From: Paragyromitra xinjiangensis
Taxonomy: Eukaryota > Ascomycota > Pezizomycetes > Pezizales > Discinaceae
Reading direction: 5' to 3'
Length of the DNA: 64,000 nt
Assembly (NCBI GenBank): GCA_038503065.1
Contig: JBCAMK010000004.1
Coordinates: 1,439,001-1,503,000 of the forward strand
Part shown: in pieces, positions 12,301 to 25,500 of the stretch
Numbering within the stretch: the stretch's first letter is position 1
Layout: the number at the start of each line of letters is the position of its first letter
Notes under the pieces: model-generated
Database searches by the model: none
What the model was told of the DNA's origin: nothing
The model's input: only the letters and a program-made list of their open reading frames with translations
Position numbers and translations under genes: made by a program

Positions 12301-13075
12301 GAATACCTCGTGGGCCCCTCCCTAAAATGGCCTATTGAGCATTACGCCAAATAGAGTAGATAGCTGGAAACAACTTCGTAAGCCTGCCAACGGCTACATA
12401 GATAAGTCACGTCTTCTAGGTGGCTTCTTAGTCAGGCCATGAATCTTTCTGCCAGTATCATATTCAGGGTGCAATTTATGATATCACGTTTTATGCTATC
12501 GTTCGCTCTGGAAACAAAAACTTAGATATATATCCAACCTCATGGAGCATATCACTGAACACCACAGTCTCAGATATACGTTCTGCATGGGGCCCAAGCT
12601 CGTCAAATGCTTCGCTATGACATCAACAAAACTCTCTCTCATATCAGCAAAAAAGCGAAGCGCCACAGGCTTAGCTACTCGTTCGACGGTTCTCTATACA
12701 ACTCCGCTATCAATTTATCACTCACACGTATGCATAGTGCTGACCGGAAGGGCCGCAACCAAATAAATAAAAATCAATGACTAAACATGCACGTCTCACG
12801 ATCCCAATGCCCTCGATAAAACAAACGTGCATACAAAGGCCATCCGCCGATTTTTTTAAAAAAAAACACACAATGCACTCGCTGTGCTATTACCACACCT
12901 TGCGTTAGCCTTGGCGTCACCCCCAAACTAGCCTTGGTCACATTCAGCACGACGGGTCATCTAATCCACTCTCAGAATTACGAAATAGAATCAAATCACA
13001 GGTAGATCCCAGCTAGTTATCATGCTGTTACTTCCAACCTCAAATTTGTGTCCGAGACAAGGAGCTTCGTAGCTC
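9304..13075. other. Gene-poor region with no supported gene
   Basis: About 3.8 kb of non-coding DNA. It holds three copies of the palindrome TACATGTA (9683-9690, 10194-10201, 10268-10275) and a small perfect hairpin CTCGGG-TG-CCCGAG near 11280-11295. Frames at 9781-10134 (GTG start) and 11534-11851 show no protein-like pattern. No RNA gene recognised. Confidence 0.4.
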
Positions 13076-13784
13076 TCAGTGTCGTTTCCCAACGGTCGCT
13101 CTACCCCGCTGCAAAGCCCCACAGACCTCGTTCTACGAGATCGAGAAATAATGGGACAATCTCTCCGGGAGGCTTTGGACATCCCCGTAAAATCTTACCA
13201 CCGGCGACTTTATTGATTTTCGGTGTTCCACTATAGGTAATACCGGGCCGATCTTGGAGATCATTTTGCCTGTTGAAACAGGGCTATCTCTAGGGACAAT
13301 CCGTATCGACATGACTGACTGAGGGGTAAGCTTATCTTCGATTAATGGCTCTGACAAGAGGCCTCGAACTAGACCCTGGCGTTTTTGCCGCCTGGAGCGG
13401 GAAGGATTGATATTCGAAATACTCCGAATGAACCGAACTACTCACACAAACCTTTTCAATCGACCCAACTATTATTGGGGTTAATACGAATGATATAGAC
13501 TCTCGGGCCTTCACTCCAAGGACTGTCACCTAGCCGGCGGCAAACCACGTTAGGCAATGGGAGAGTATGGCTTGGCGCCGGGGACAATTGTATTGATTGA
13601 GGGTTAGGGGTGGAAATGGTAGTATTAGTGGTGAATAGGCAACGAGACTTAGCGGGCAATTGGGCGAGAGAAATACGGCGAGTCTAGGCAGGGATCTAGC
13701 GTGAAGATTTACTGCCGAGACTAGTGGAAATTGAGAGTGGAATTAGTTAGTACATGTAGTTATGCGGACGGCTACACAGTCCAT
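13076..13784 (-). CDS. Candidate spliced gene with mitochondrial-like presequence, about 152 aa
   Basis: Read from exon joining rather than one long frame. Proposed exons: 13776-13784 (start, weakest), 13530-13683, 13199-13437, 13076-13132. Introns are 13684-13775 (with TACTAAC), 13438-13529 (with TATTAAC) and 13133-13198 (GTAAGA donor). All junctions are GT...AG and phases agree, giving 153 codons including stop. The N-terminus is Arg/Ser/Leu-rich without acidic residues (TRRISLAQLPAKSRCLF), like a mitochondrial import signal. The basic middle is NPSRSRRQKRQGLVRGLL, followed by SVMSIRIVPRDSPVSTGKM and the C-terminus RGRATVGKRH. I do not recognise the family; a small mitochondrial ribosome-associated protein is a guess. 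The first exon is uncertain. Confidence 0.4.
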
Positions 13785-13819
13785 CACTCGTCGCTTTCCC
13801 TCCACCCAGGTTTTATCGT

Positions 13820-13845
13820 TGATTGATTGATTGATTGGTTGGTTA
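13820..13845. repeat. GATT/GGTT tetranucleotide repeat
   Basis: Tandem TTGA/TTGG units just upstream of the candidate gene at 13.1-13.8 kb. A simple microsatellite. Confidence 0.8.
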
Positions 13846-15051
13846 GTTCATTAAGTACACCCTAGTTCATAGCGCTATCGCACCTGGTGGTGACTACATG
13901 CACTCTGCCAAGAAGACGCACACTTAAACAAATCTTTGAACATCGTAGGCACCCCCGACAAACTAGGTTTTTGTCGTCGAAGATTACTAGAAGTCACGAA
14001 CATAACATATAAGGTTACTTTTGTAACATAAAAATTCCTCGCTAAATATTTTATCTACTTAGTAACCGTTAATCCCAAAACTAACAGAAATAAAAAAGCC
14101 CAAGCAGATGCGCTCTCCACCAAGGATATTCAAGCCATCCACCTCATATGATCTTTCCATATACCGCATCAAAGACGCACCCCCACGCTTACCATCCCCA
14201 CATATTCATCCCCATCAATATCAGCACTCACACTACTATTAGAGAAATTAGCATCTACACTAAAAAGAGTAGTGGCGATGGTGGAGAAAAAGAAAGCCAA
14301 CATCGCAAGGAACATTAACTCACATCTGCCCACCGTACCTTCGTCTCCTTCCTCCTTTCATACTCTTCTTTAAACTTCCGTGCTCACTAGTAACTTATCC
14401 CCCTCGATCTCCGCCGTGCTGTTAGCATGGCCTGATAGCCTACTCAATGCAGCTAACGTGTTCGTAGTTTGCAGCCAAAGGTAAATAGAGGAGTAAGACG
14501 GTAAGTAGTCAGCAACATGCAGAAATCGACCACCTTAGTCGCCAACGGAGATATATTTGAAATCCTCCGGGCTGTTTGAGCTATTGTTCCCTTGCCAAAA
14601 GACAACAAATAAGCCGGCGATGCTTCAATAGTTCTTTGTACCAACAACCCACAACGAGGTCGTTAAACTCGACAATGAGCTTGCTGTGCGAGTGCGAGGT
14701 GCGGAAACGCTTGTGCTAGGACGTAACGAAAATGCAGCAACAGCAGCAGCACATAAGAACCAGCTCAGAATATGCGAGAGAGGCCACAATAGATGGTACT
14801 AATGTAACAGGCGGGATTTCAGCATCGCTTCGGGCGCGAGCCTCGACTTCTCCCTGACGGGAGTACTGTGTATTATCGTGTCGATCCAAATAAAGTTGGT
14901 AAAGTCCATCCATCCGTGAAATAGAGAAGATACGGCAGATACCAGGGTAATATACCCCGTGTGAACTCCTCTGGCTCCCGACAGGCAAATAGTCGAATTG
15001 TTCACTCTATGTCGGAAATATAGTGTCCGTTTCTCATGTAGAATACTAAAA
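13846..15051. other. Intergenic, weak coding-like frames
   Basis: AT-rich to about 14.3 kb. On the minus strand around 14716-14930 a frame with the segment RQGEVEARARSDAEIPP looks mildly protein-like. It may belong to the candidate at 15052-15456 through introns, but I could not build a consistent join. A CAG-rich stretch at 14732-14748 encodes its Cys run. Confidence 0.25.
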
Positions 15052-15456
15052 CTACTTTCTCTTGAGTTTTTTTGTGTAGCAATACACGGTGTTTTGGAAT
15101 GACGCTCGGAACTCGTGCACTCGGGAGAGTGGGCTTGAATGCAGTATGTCACACGCAAATACTAGCTCCCCAAATCTTATGAATAGTTTTCCAGCATAGC
15201 AGCAGCAACACGCCCACTGGCTCGAAGAGATTAGGAGCGTAGCAACATCAGAAGAGGTGAAGGTGGAGGCAGAAGAAGCAGCTTCACGAGGGAGAAATTC
15301 GAGAGCAGGAGATGCGAGAGCAGGAGTAAGGCGAAGAAAGAGTGGAAGAATTAGGGCGGAAGGTCGAACACTTTTAGGAAGGCGGAAACGCCGAGTCGGT
15401 CTCGCCTTTCGACTCAATTTGGCTCCGCTTCTGTTCTTCTTCTGCTTGGTCGTCAT
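15052..15456 (-). CDS. Hypothetical basic protein, 134 aa (weak)
   Basis: ATG-initiated frame in context AAAACATGACG. The first 50 residues are rich in Lys/Arg (MTTKQKKNRSGAKLSRKARP), followed by a hydrophobic stretch (SALILPLFLRLTPALASPAL). This could be a membrane anchor or an organelle-targeting region. An optional in-phase intron (from CA|GTGGGC to TTCAAG) would remove the Cys-rich middle. The complementary strand is also open here, which lowers confidence. No family recognised. Confidence 0.3.
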   Translation of the reverse strand: MTTKQKKNRSGAKLSRKARPTRRFRLPKSVRPSALILPLFLRLTPALASPALEFLPREAASSASTFTSSDVATLLISSSQWACCCCYAGKLFIRFGELVFACDILHSSPLSRVHEFRASFQNTVYCYTKKLKRK

Positions 15457-18400
15457 GTTTTTTCTTAGGAGGCGAGGGAGTGGGTGTGACTGTTTTCGGG
15501 CTGAGCTTTAGTGGAGATGAGAGAAACAGTTCTTGAGGTTACCCTTTCTAAGATCTGCTAGGGCGTCATTGTGCGTAGAATGATTGCGGCTCTGCGGGTA
15601 GGCGCAGGTGCTTAACCCTAACCCATTTCTTTGTTCTCAGTTACACTAGCTTGGAAACCCGTCCCTGCTTAATAGTTGGCGAGAACTGTTGCATCCTAAT
15701 ATAGAACGGTGATAGAATACCAAAGAGGTAAGGACTTGTCGGTGAAGACGAAGACGAAAGGGCTTGGTGGGATCTTTTGGTCAGATCCTGCCTACTTTTT
15801 CTAGCTTCCACTGTAAAAAAACAGAGGCTCCCAAAGCAGCCCCTCTACTTAGCAAATCCCTCTCGAGTAACTTCCACAGCCCAGCAAGCCCTAAAAACTC
15901 GGTAACGATCCGAATAACAAAAAATAAAATACAACCACCAAGCTCATCTGATAAGATAACAAAAAGATCAGTACTGCCGCCTAACCCCAATCCAGCGTAG
16001 TACACAACAAATTCTGGTTGGTTGCCTCAACGTCGCCCTTTCCCGCCCTCAAATGCCGCGACTACCCACTCCCAAGAAAGCCCTTCAATGCACTTTTCTG
16101 CGCGAGTCGATAAAACCCCGTATCACACTGAAGAGAAAAATATTCACACCAACTACGTGTCATACGCACGGTCCATGCCATCACCATGAGCGCCATTGCT
16201 ATTTCCTGAACTCGCAGACGGGAAAGCCGGCTAGTGTAGGTCAACGAACACGTATAGATTGGCATATGAAACTGGGATTCCAATGGTGATGTGGGCTGCA
16301 GTGACGGTTACTTACTCGTATCGATATACTCTAGTCCTAGAAAAATTTCAGCCCTCGACGCCGGTCCAGCTCTGGAGTTTAATTGGCTGTTGCAACAAGA
16401 CCCCAATAGTTATGACCACGAACTCGGAATAGTGTCTTTCTACTATTTTTCTACTAGCCGCGTCTGACGCCAGCTACAATGGGGTCCAAGAACACTTAGG
16501 GATTGAAGAGATCCTGAAGGGGCTGGGGATAATATCTTGCTCCCGCGAAAAGGCTCATTACAAATGTTGTCTTCAGCCGTGGGCCCAGATATGAATGCTT
16601 AGGTCTCTGATAGAGGGCGCTTAGCTGCTTTCAGGGTGAGTGGGCCCGGGACCAGGGAAACAAAACCGGCCCACAGCTGCCTTGGAAAAAGCCAACTTCT
16701 CACAAACAAACCAAGGAAAACTCTGGGGAAGACATATGTTCCACCCCAGCACCCACAGCCGCGGGGCGCCGGGGCTGGAGGCACAGATTAACGAACGCAC
16801 ACACACACAAAAACAAAAATACTGAGCAATATTCATGTGCGTTCTGGTGGGTGGGCAAGGGGGACTACGACTCACTCCCTGAACCCTTTTTTACTTCCTC
16901 CCGAAATTTGCCAGATCAGCCAATCGAGGGAAAAGATTATCGGCAACACCCGGCAAACATGACTGAACTTCAGGGTGCGGGTGTTTTTGTTAGCCAAGCC
17001 CGACTATAAGTTCCCAGTTTTTTTTTTTCCTCGAGTATGCGCCCTATCTAACGGTCATCGAGTCCTCCGGAAGCCACATTATGGGCTCTAGTCCCGGCGC
17101 CGTTATCGTGGTTTGTCGCAGACTCCCTGGCCCCGCGTTTTTTTTTTGTGACTGTTGGATTGTTGGAACCCACCCGTTCGGACTGGAACCCATTTTCTTG
17201 TTCTGTTGGAACGAACCAAGGATTCGATTCCATACGCAGGTCATTAATTGGCTCGTAGTCCCGTGACTTCCGTGGTCGGGGAAAAATCACGCTGTATCAC
17301 TCGTATTGAAACTCGTCAGGGGGGGAGATAACACTCGGCGCGGCCAAAAAGGACCTGAATGCGTCCTCGGCAGGAATATCTGGCCCAACAATGCTGACCC
17401 ATTGATCCATCAGCCTGATACCCCTGTTTTCCCAAACCCTTTTCATCTGCGTTGAGTAGCGAATTACATGTACGAACACGATGATTCCAGCGCGGATAAT
17501 CCCGCTGCTCCCGTCTTCCCACCAACCCGAGAGTTCGCCAAGAAACAAACGTGCGCTGAACCCCCAGACGAGAATCAAAAAGTTACGTGATGCGGCTCAG
17601 CAGGACCCTAATTAGTCCATAGGGTGTTGTTGGAGAAAAGCCCCCCAGGATGGTATGCTGTCCGTGACCCCCGTAACGTGCAAGCACATGCATAATTACG
17701 CGAGCCTGAAACTGTAGCATGACTCGGAAGACTCTTCCGCCTCAAACTCTTGGAGGTTGTTTGGAATTCAATTTATAAAATTATCAGCCTCGCATTTATG
17801 TACCCACGAAACACAGCTGTATCGTGATCCCCCAGGCTATAAGGCCTCAACTTTAATCGTGCTGTTACAAATCGAATCCCCCTCCTCCTCCTCCCAAAAA
17901 TTGCCAAAAACAGTAGGGAAAAAAATTATGAAGCGAAAAAAAAGAAATCTGCTGAGAAAAAAACCAAAGCCAACGTGACAGATAAGCAGAGATAAGAGTA
18001 CAGACGCCAAAAAATCAATCGGAAAAAGAAAAAAGAAATCCGTTTATGTGCCAAAAACACCATATCCACAAAACACCAAAACTGACTTCGTACCATCCGG
18101 ATACCCCAACGACACGAAAAATAATAGGTCGCTAAGGAGTGCTTAATAAACTCGCAGGTAAAAAAGAGGAAAAAGACACGGAAAAAAACACCAATAAGAT
18201 GCAAAAACCAGAAAGCCAAAAACCAAAATAAAAGAGATAGATCAAAACAATAAACAAGAATGTAATCGAAAAAAAATCACTACAAACCCAAGATGGCACA
18301 TATGTCTTGTGTTTTATGAAACAGCGGCAGACTACGTCAAAGAAGATATCGATGAACGAAATGTAGTAGCAACAGCAGATACTGTCTGGCGTACGCAAAA

Positions 18401-18463
18401 ACAAGATATCCCAAACTCCTTCCCAAACTCCCACGATCGTCCACCCAACTGTCTAGTCTTCCT
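15457..18463. other. Gene-poor region, homopolymer-rich
   Basis: Three kilobases without a supported gene. It includes a GC-rich patch (about 16640-16790), several A/T runs (17015-17030, 17138-17147, 17930-18270) and one TACATGTA (17465-17472). Open frames over 17926-18434 are Phe/Lys-rich by-products of the A/T runs. Confidence 0.4.
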
Positions 18464-19543
18464 CTATTCTCTCCTCGTACCCCGAAACCTCCTGACCCAA
18501 GCACCCTTCGCCGAAGCTCCAACCCCCTCTCCGTTCACGTCTTCCTCAACAGGCCAAAGGTCAAACCGAAAGCTATCCCTCTGACCCGCAGGGATCAACC
18601 GCCTACCCCACTGATCTTCGAACCTGATTTCCCCATGCGGCCACATCTTCCGCGCGATGACTGGATGGATGGTAGGCGGGTGCGGAGATGCCGGCGGTGA
18701 AGGCAGCTGATTATTTTGGTTCGTCTCACTATCAGACTCGTCTTCGGAGTAATCCATGTACACCCCGCTATCTCTCGATGGCTTATCGCGAGCCATCAAG
18801 TCGATTTCTTCACCGGCCCTACTCGGCGAGCGCACGCGTGGTGGCTCTTCGACGTGCGGCTGTCTGCCGACTAGACTAGAAGGTGGGATACGCCATGATG
18901 GTGGAGGCGAGGGAGGATGATATGTGAAATAGAATTCTTGAGGTGGCGAAAGATGATCAGAATCGGTGGTTGTGATTGGAAGATGCTTCGATGAGCCGTT
19001 GGGTGATCTGTTTGGCGACCTATTGGGTGATCTATTGGGCGAACCAGCCCGACCCAAACCAGAGCTTATAGCCGGGTCGTCTAGAATATCATCTGCATAG
19101 TCGCCAGGTGGAGACCTCGTTCGTTGCTTCTTGTTCGAAGGACGAAAGCCGGCATCATCTTCCCCATCATAATTATAATGAGAAATAGAAGGGTTTGATG
19201 GGACAATCTCGACACGCTCCAAAAATCTAACGATTTTCTTCAGCTTCCCACTGGTGCTGGAAGTCGATACTGAGGACCTCATGGCTGGTTTTGACGGTTT
19301 CTTAGTCCCCGAGAAGGCGGACATGGCCATACTTAAGGGTGAGAACGAAGTGATCGACAGAAGATTACCCATATTCTCGTCAACGGGACTCCCCGGAGGT
19401 GAGGAATCGATTCCGGCAGACAGATAGCTACTGTCGTCGTCGTCGTCGAGGAAGAGGAGGGGTACGGGATCCTCTTCTTCAATGTATTGAGGGCTAATAG
19501 CGGGTGTTGGGGGAGATGAAGCCCGATATGATAAACTTCCCAT
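18464..19543 (-). CDS. Disordered Ser/Pro-rich protein, 359 aa
   Basis: The first in-frame ATG is at 19543 (MGSLSYRASS). The frame stays open upstream to 19681, but only from a GTG. The product is mostly disordered: an acidic patch FLDDDDD near residue 32, a basic stretch KLKKIVRFLER (100-110), the cluster NKKQRTRSPP (138-147, possible nuclear localisation signal), and four tandem SPNR/SPNG tetrapeptides at 168-183. The C-terminal 70 residues are more ordered-looking, with MWPHGEIRFEDQWGRRLIP and the Trp-containing RFDLWPVEED, and are probably the conserved part. No enzyme motif. The function is unknown; a nuclear or regulatory protein is only a guess from composition. Confidence 0.7.
   Translation of the reverse strand: MGSLSYRASSPPTPAISPQYIEEEDPVPLLFLDDDDDSSYLSAGIDSSPPGSPVDENMGNLLSITSFSPLSMAMSAFSGTKKPSKPAMRSSVSTSSTSGKLKKIVRFLERVEIVPSNPSISHYNYDGEDDAGFRPSNKKQRTRSPPGDYADDILDDPAISSGLGRAGSPNRSPNRSPNRSPNGSSKHLPITTTDSDHLSPPQEFYFTYHPPSPPPSWRIPPSSLVGRQPHVEEPPRVRSPSRAGEEIDLMARDKPSRDSGVYMDYSEDESDSETNQNNQLPSPPASPHPPTIHPVIARKMWPHGEIRFEDQWGRRLIPAGQRDSFRFDLWPVEEDVNGEGVGASAKGAWVRRFRGTRRE
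18999..19045. repeat. 12-bp tandem repeat encoding SPNR units
   Basis: Four imperfect 12-bp units inside the disordered-protein gene encode consecutive SPNR/SPNG tetrapeptides on the minus strand. Copy number could vary between strains. Confidence 0.7.
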
Positions 19544-22500
19544 AACGCTGCTTTTGATTCCTTGAAGTAGACTTGTGATGCGGGGTATATTCGCCTCCCG
19601 TGGTCTTTCGACCTTCCTCGATCGCAATATGCGTGGGTCAAATGATCGGCTTTGGGATCGAATCTGTGATCCTATCCTCACGGGATTCGCGACAGAAAAG
19701 AAAAAGTGAAATGAGATAGAAAATATGGGGGGAATCTTGACAACTATATGTATCTGGTAGGAACAAGCTCCTCCAGAAAAATCTGAGATACCGAGAAAAG
19801 GAATAATTTCCGGAAATGTGGGAGATGCACTAACTCCGAGAGACCAGGAGTAAAGAGCGAGGGGGGTCAGAGGGGAATTATAAAAACAACAAGATGAAGA
19901 AAACGACCGAAATATTCCACCCTAGTAATCGCGTGTGTCGGGGGGTTGATCAGCCCTTTATACCTCCCCACGAACTGGTGGGGATGCTAGGTACCTTTCT
20001 GCGCCCCAGCCTGACCAGTTGTGACTGAGGAAGAAAGAGCGAAAAACAAATAAAACTGCACCAAAATAACGCGCCCCCAAATAAGGTACCAGTTGACACA
20101 CGCAAAATCAGGGCTATGTATGGTGATCGATAGCTTTCTGGCCTTTTCTGTGGCTTCGTCCGTTTCCTCACACACTCTTGACTGGGGACTATGACTGAAT
20201 AATGGTGCCCGAACAGTGTCTATTGCCTTCTATGGGTACCGAATTCCCTCTCTTGTTGGATTGGGGGGGGGAAGACTGTTGTTTTGGATCATACCCCGGT
20301 CAATAACCGTTGTGTCGGGTGCGATATGCGCGGCAGCCTGTTGCTCTGCGTTCCCGCTGAAACTCGATTCGTTCGGCTATAGCAGAGGTGTGAATATCTC
20401 AACTGATCTGCATAATGCACGGCGGTCGGGAAGCTGATCCAATATATCCCCATCATCCTACTCCTTCATCAATAATAATCTCCTTTTGACTTTCCATCTC
20501 GCCCGCTCGGATTCCTCGGCCCATTGAACTTGTGTTTTTGTGACTAAAATGTTGAGATTTGTTCACCTTTCTGAATTTCATTTCGTCATTAGCAATTGTG
20601 TGTGGCCTCACTACAGCAGCAATGGGTGCGGTGCGTGCGTACGCAAAATCAGCGACGCGCGCCTTGCGCCGAGCCGGGGACGGTGAGGATCTGGGCATAA
20701 ACACAGGGAAAATAATTAGCACAACTTCCACAAACAAGTGAGTGCGTCAGCCTCGCAAATTGAATATCCGTATCGTATCGAAATATGAGTGGCAGGAATT
20801 ATTCTAGTAGAGGGTCAAGTAGACGGTCTAGTGTACATCTGGGTCTTACACATGCCTTGCAATGGCAAGTTTCATCAATGGGTCTTTCTGTCTCTCTGTG
20901 ATCTTTCGTCCCATCTAGTCGTCAGGCAGACAGAGAATCTGACTTTCTTTTCTTTTCTGGCGGGAGCGGGGTGTGTTAGTGTGGGTGCAGGATAAGAGCC
21001 ACGACGTCATGAAACTATCTACGGATGAGAAATCCAATAAAATAATTAATTCGGAAGATTGGGCTGACTACAGTGAGATGGTGGACAGCTCGGATCGGAA
21101 ATCACGTACCAGGAGCAGCTCACTGCTTTAGCAATTCTGTCGATTCTCCCTCTCTCTCTCACTTCCTTGACCTTGATCGTATTGCAGGGGGAGTGTAGAG
21201 AATGAATGACTGAACGGGCGATGATGCCGGTCTCAGTCTGGAGAAGAAGTTGAGGTCAGTAGAGCGGCTCTTCCTGCATGATCAACCTGGCGTTGCTGTG
21301 CATCAGTCATGTGTTACACATGCAGGGTGTGATGTGCATGGGTATTACTATGTACTCCGCATCACTCCGGTATGTAGCCAGAGATGAGCAGATCAGAACT
21401 GCGGTGTTTGTCATATTGTTTCTCTCAAATGTGACTCCCCAGAAATCTCGATATACAACATCTTCCTCTTTCATCCTCCACCTTCAAGACATCTGCATTT
21501 CTGTTCACGCGAGACGAATCAAATAATATCAATAATACTACTGCCAAGCTATTATTTCTCCGTTTCACTTCTCCACCATTCGATCTCATCTAGATTTTGA
21601 CCCTCCTTCAGAGCCCTTCTTCGGAGGCGAGCTACTCCGCAATCTGATATATCACAATTCAGAATCTCCTCTTCCTCCTCCCCCCCCCCGCCACAGCCGA
21701 GTTCAATCAAGGATAACAATAGTTCCCAAACCACCAGATTCTCTCCCTTTCGCTATTGCTAAGGTGTAAGTCCACTAATCCTAACCATTTATTCGCAACG
21801 CTAAAGCAGAAACAAGTCATACGCCTCTGATCCTGGCCTGTTCTCAATCGTCTGGTCACAACTTATGGCAACTTTCCCCTCCCCCCGGCCCCTAATAATA
21901 ACAACCTCCCTGGCTCGGAGTTCGCTAGACCCGCCCTGCATCACTTGTCGTACATACCAAGATCCTGCAGTTTTCATCCAAACTTTCCCAAACTGCACCT
22001 CAGCCCCACTTTGACTGTTTCGGTAGCATACCGACAGGACGAACTCTGCATCTTCCGTAGGTGGTATCCTTTGTTCACAGATCGATTGGATATGATACTC
22101 CATTGATCTTTTGAAAGAAAAAAAAAAAGCCTAATCTTCAGCTGGGACATTCCGCTGAAATATCCCCGGAGAGTTTCACCGTTCCAAGCAATAATTTGGC
22201 CCCAAGCCAAAGTTCATTTCAGCCAGGCCTTTAGAGTGCATCCCAAAAAACTCTAAACGAATGTTCCCCCCTGAGACGTGCAGCGTTGACTTGGAAATTT
22301 TCTGAAAAATCAAGATTTATCTACGAATTACGTCGTGACAATGTACACCAAGGAACTCCTCCGAACCAAACAATATTTTAAATCCTTCTGGCAAGCGCCC
22401 TGATCTTCAGGCACTTAGTGCAGAACTCTAACCCTGATGATCCTGCTCGAAATCCAAACTCACACGCACCCCCTCCCATCGTGGGCATATTGAGAATTTG

Positions 22501-25500
22501 GAATCACGCCGTTGACTATCAGCTGGCTATGTCTGATATCTTTGTTGATAAAAGATAAAAGGAAGTTTACGGAACAAAAACTGTTCCAAGGCATGCTCGT
22601 ATACTTTTATAAATCCTGGAATTTAGACCCGTATAGTGTCCCGCCACTTTTGGACAGTTCATGCGAACTGACTATCCGCGATCGTGAATCTTCTAGCAAT
22701 CGTTTAGCGGACCCTATCGTGCTTACGGCAGGCGTACATCAAATATGACAAGTTTCCGTCCAGTAGGAAGCTTAACTTTTGAGTTATTCTCGAAGGCTTC
22801 CACTTCTGATATGACGAAATGCCTTCCCTAGTTTGGTGGGGTCCGTAGGCTGAGAATGCAGCAAAGTTCCCCATTGGGGTTGGCTCAGCCGAAGGGGTTG
22901 CAGTTTGTCTTGCCTGACGCCACCTCTATCACATCTTGGGCGTTCGCCAGCACCGATCAATAGTTCCCCCGCATTAATCTGTGGATTAACGAGCTGAGAA
23001 CCAGATCTTTCGGATGGGGGTTATGTTGTCTCTCTCTCTCTGGATGTTTCTCGCTGACCGTGAATATTGTATTTATCACTCTTTCACCGGGAGAAATGGG
23101 TAAATAATGATCATCAACAGGTCGGAGGAACCCGAATGCGGTCGAATATGTCGTGAGTAAGGGGGGAGAATGTCGACTGCTTTCACATTTCCCCCTATTT
23201 GACAATTTTATCATTGTTATTATTATTTTGCACTGCCATTCAGGGAAGGATGGTCAGATAGATATCGAAAGATTCAAAAACATCAACACTCCCCCCTCTC
23301 CAGCGACATGTGCGACACCACACCGGCGAAGCGGGGTAGCTCGTTCAGTAAAACACGACCGGTAGAAAAAAAATACCACCAGACACTTTCATCTCAAAAC
23401 TGTAGACGATCGTCCACCCCTTCGATAGCCAGTGGTCAGATACATCTGCTATCGTCTTCATGATGAATCACTCGCACCACCATGCGTCTCTGGAGCCGCA
23501 TTTGTTTCAATGGTGAATGGTAAGGGGCGGGCCAAGAAACAGTTACAAAAAGAAAAATTCAAGTCTTGACAGGATGGGTGAGACACGTGTGATCCCCATG
23601 CGACTTTCCCAAGTACGATATGCAGGTTATCCCATGTTTTTTTCTCGCTATTTCCTCAGCCTGATTGGCCGGAACCTTGCACCCGGTCCCGAGCTATCCA
23701 TGTTTACGACTGAGTAGGTATTTCAGGAGCCAATAAAACAGTGAATCAGGGAGCTCCAGACCCGGAAACCAATGGGATGCAAGAATCCTAGCATCGTAGA
23801 GTAAGCTAGCTAAGCAGCTAGCTTAAAATTTGGTGAGCTTTGATAAGACAAGCACTTGAAAGTCTGCTCTCTTGAAGCTCCCAGACCGGGAAACCAGCTC
23901 TTCTTCGGATTTATGCGAAGGGACACAACAGCTATAGTAACGGTAAGCTTTAGCAGAGGAACCAGGGAAATACTGCAGCTACTATCGTGGGTTTGGGACA
24001 CACAATTCTATTTCTCGATTGCATGAACGGCCATTATCACTGTGAATCGGTTCACAGGTGTTCTAGGGTCCATGGCTATGACGTTTACACGCCTTGTCCG
24101 CCCGATAATCTGTGTTTCCAGCACCCGTAGTCAGTTGGCCGGTTGACATGGGTTGATGCCCCAGCAATACATCACCCGAACACCGAGCACGGCACTACAA
24201 AAAGGCGCTACAATGGTACCCTTCTCCACTCACATGAGTATGATTTTCAAGGAGAGAAATAAACTACTCCCTCTTCGAGTAGGTAATGAAGTCACCGAAG
24301 CGCTGCAAGGTACGGGTTGAAATTCCGGGGACGATGGCTTGTCCAAAATGATCACCGGTACCGCTGATGGAGGGGGAGGGGGAATGTGCAAGGACTTTGA
24401 TCGGACTCTCTGCAGGCGAGTCACTTGGTATACGCGATGATCTTCGCCAAGGTTGTAACCAAAAAAAAAAAAAGATAAAGAGATTACGATATTTTACTGA
24501 TTTATTTATTTTAGTATGCCTTGTGATGCCTCGAAGCGAGATATTTATTTCTCGCATGTAACGGCATAATCCTGAGACACTGTTGTGTACACCCACGCCG
24601 AGTTTACGAGTTTCACAGCGTCAAAAGAAGACACAATGTCCACAATAGATCCCCAAACGAGAGGGAGAACACGTTCGCAACTTTGGGAATTTTGGGGAAC
24701 TGTGTGAAACTTCCGTCGCGACCCTCCCAGCGCGCTCCCTTACCCCAAACGTCCAGCGACAAATTAAAAACTATGCCCTTAGTGGCAAAGGAACACAAGC
24801 TGAAAGGATATCGAGAGAAAAAAAATAAATAAATAAAACGTACGATAGCGAACAGGGATGTCTGTATTGCGCCCCAGCACCTGAAGATTGGCACTGTCTG
24901 AGCGCTTATTGGTGGCGTAAGTCGCTATCGTCGCGGTTAGGGAATGATATGGCAGAAACAGGCCTCCACCAGGTATCGAGTTTACCAGCGATGATCGTGC
25001 ATAAGGAATAGCCTAGGCTCCTGAACCGTGCGACAGATATATGATGAGACTTTACAGCTGCAAGTAGATCATCTAACTCCTTTTTTCGACGAAAGAAAAA
25101 AAACAAATTATCTATCACCTCTCCAACGTCAGCGAATAAAAGTAGGTTTACTGAAACATGTAAGAAAGCCTGATATCAGTTTATGCGCTCCTTTTATCGG
25201 TTACCTGAGCTTCATCGTGAGAATCAGACAGGATGTTGAGAGAAGAGGCACCTTCAATTTTGGACTGGCCTTATCTACTGGGTTGTCTTAATTAGTATTA
25301 CGTCTCCTTTTGATCTTTCATGTACGGTTGTTTTCTTTGGGCCTTTGTTGTGCCGAAATCTTCACTTGCCTAATACAACGCGAGTGATATGAGATGTTGT
25401 GAGGTAGTCTCGATCGGGACATATCAAAATAACCAACCCTAAAAGTCGAAATTATCTCCACGCCGGGCGATCACCAGTACGTTTTCTCTTAGGTCTCGGA

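Noticed and set aside
17926..18434. Phe-rich minus-strand frames around 100 codons
   Set aside because: Produced by A/T homopolymer-rich DNA; no start context or splice structure.
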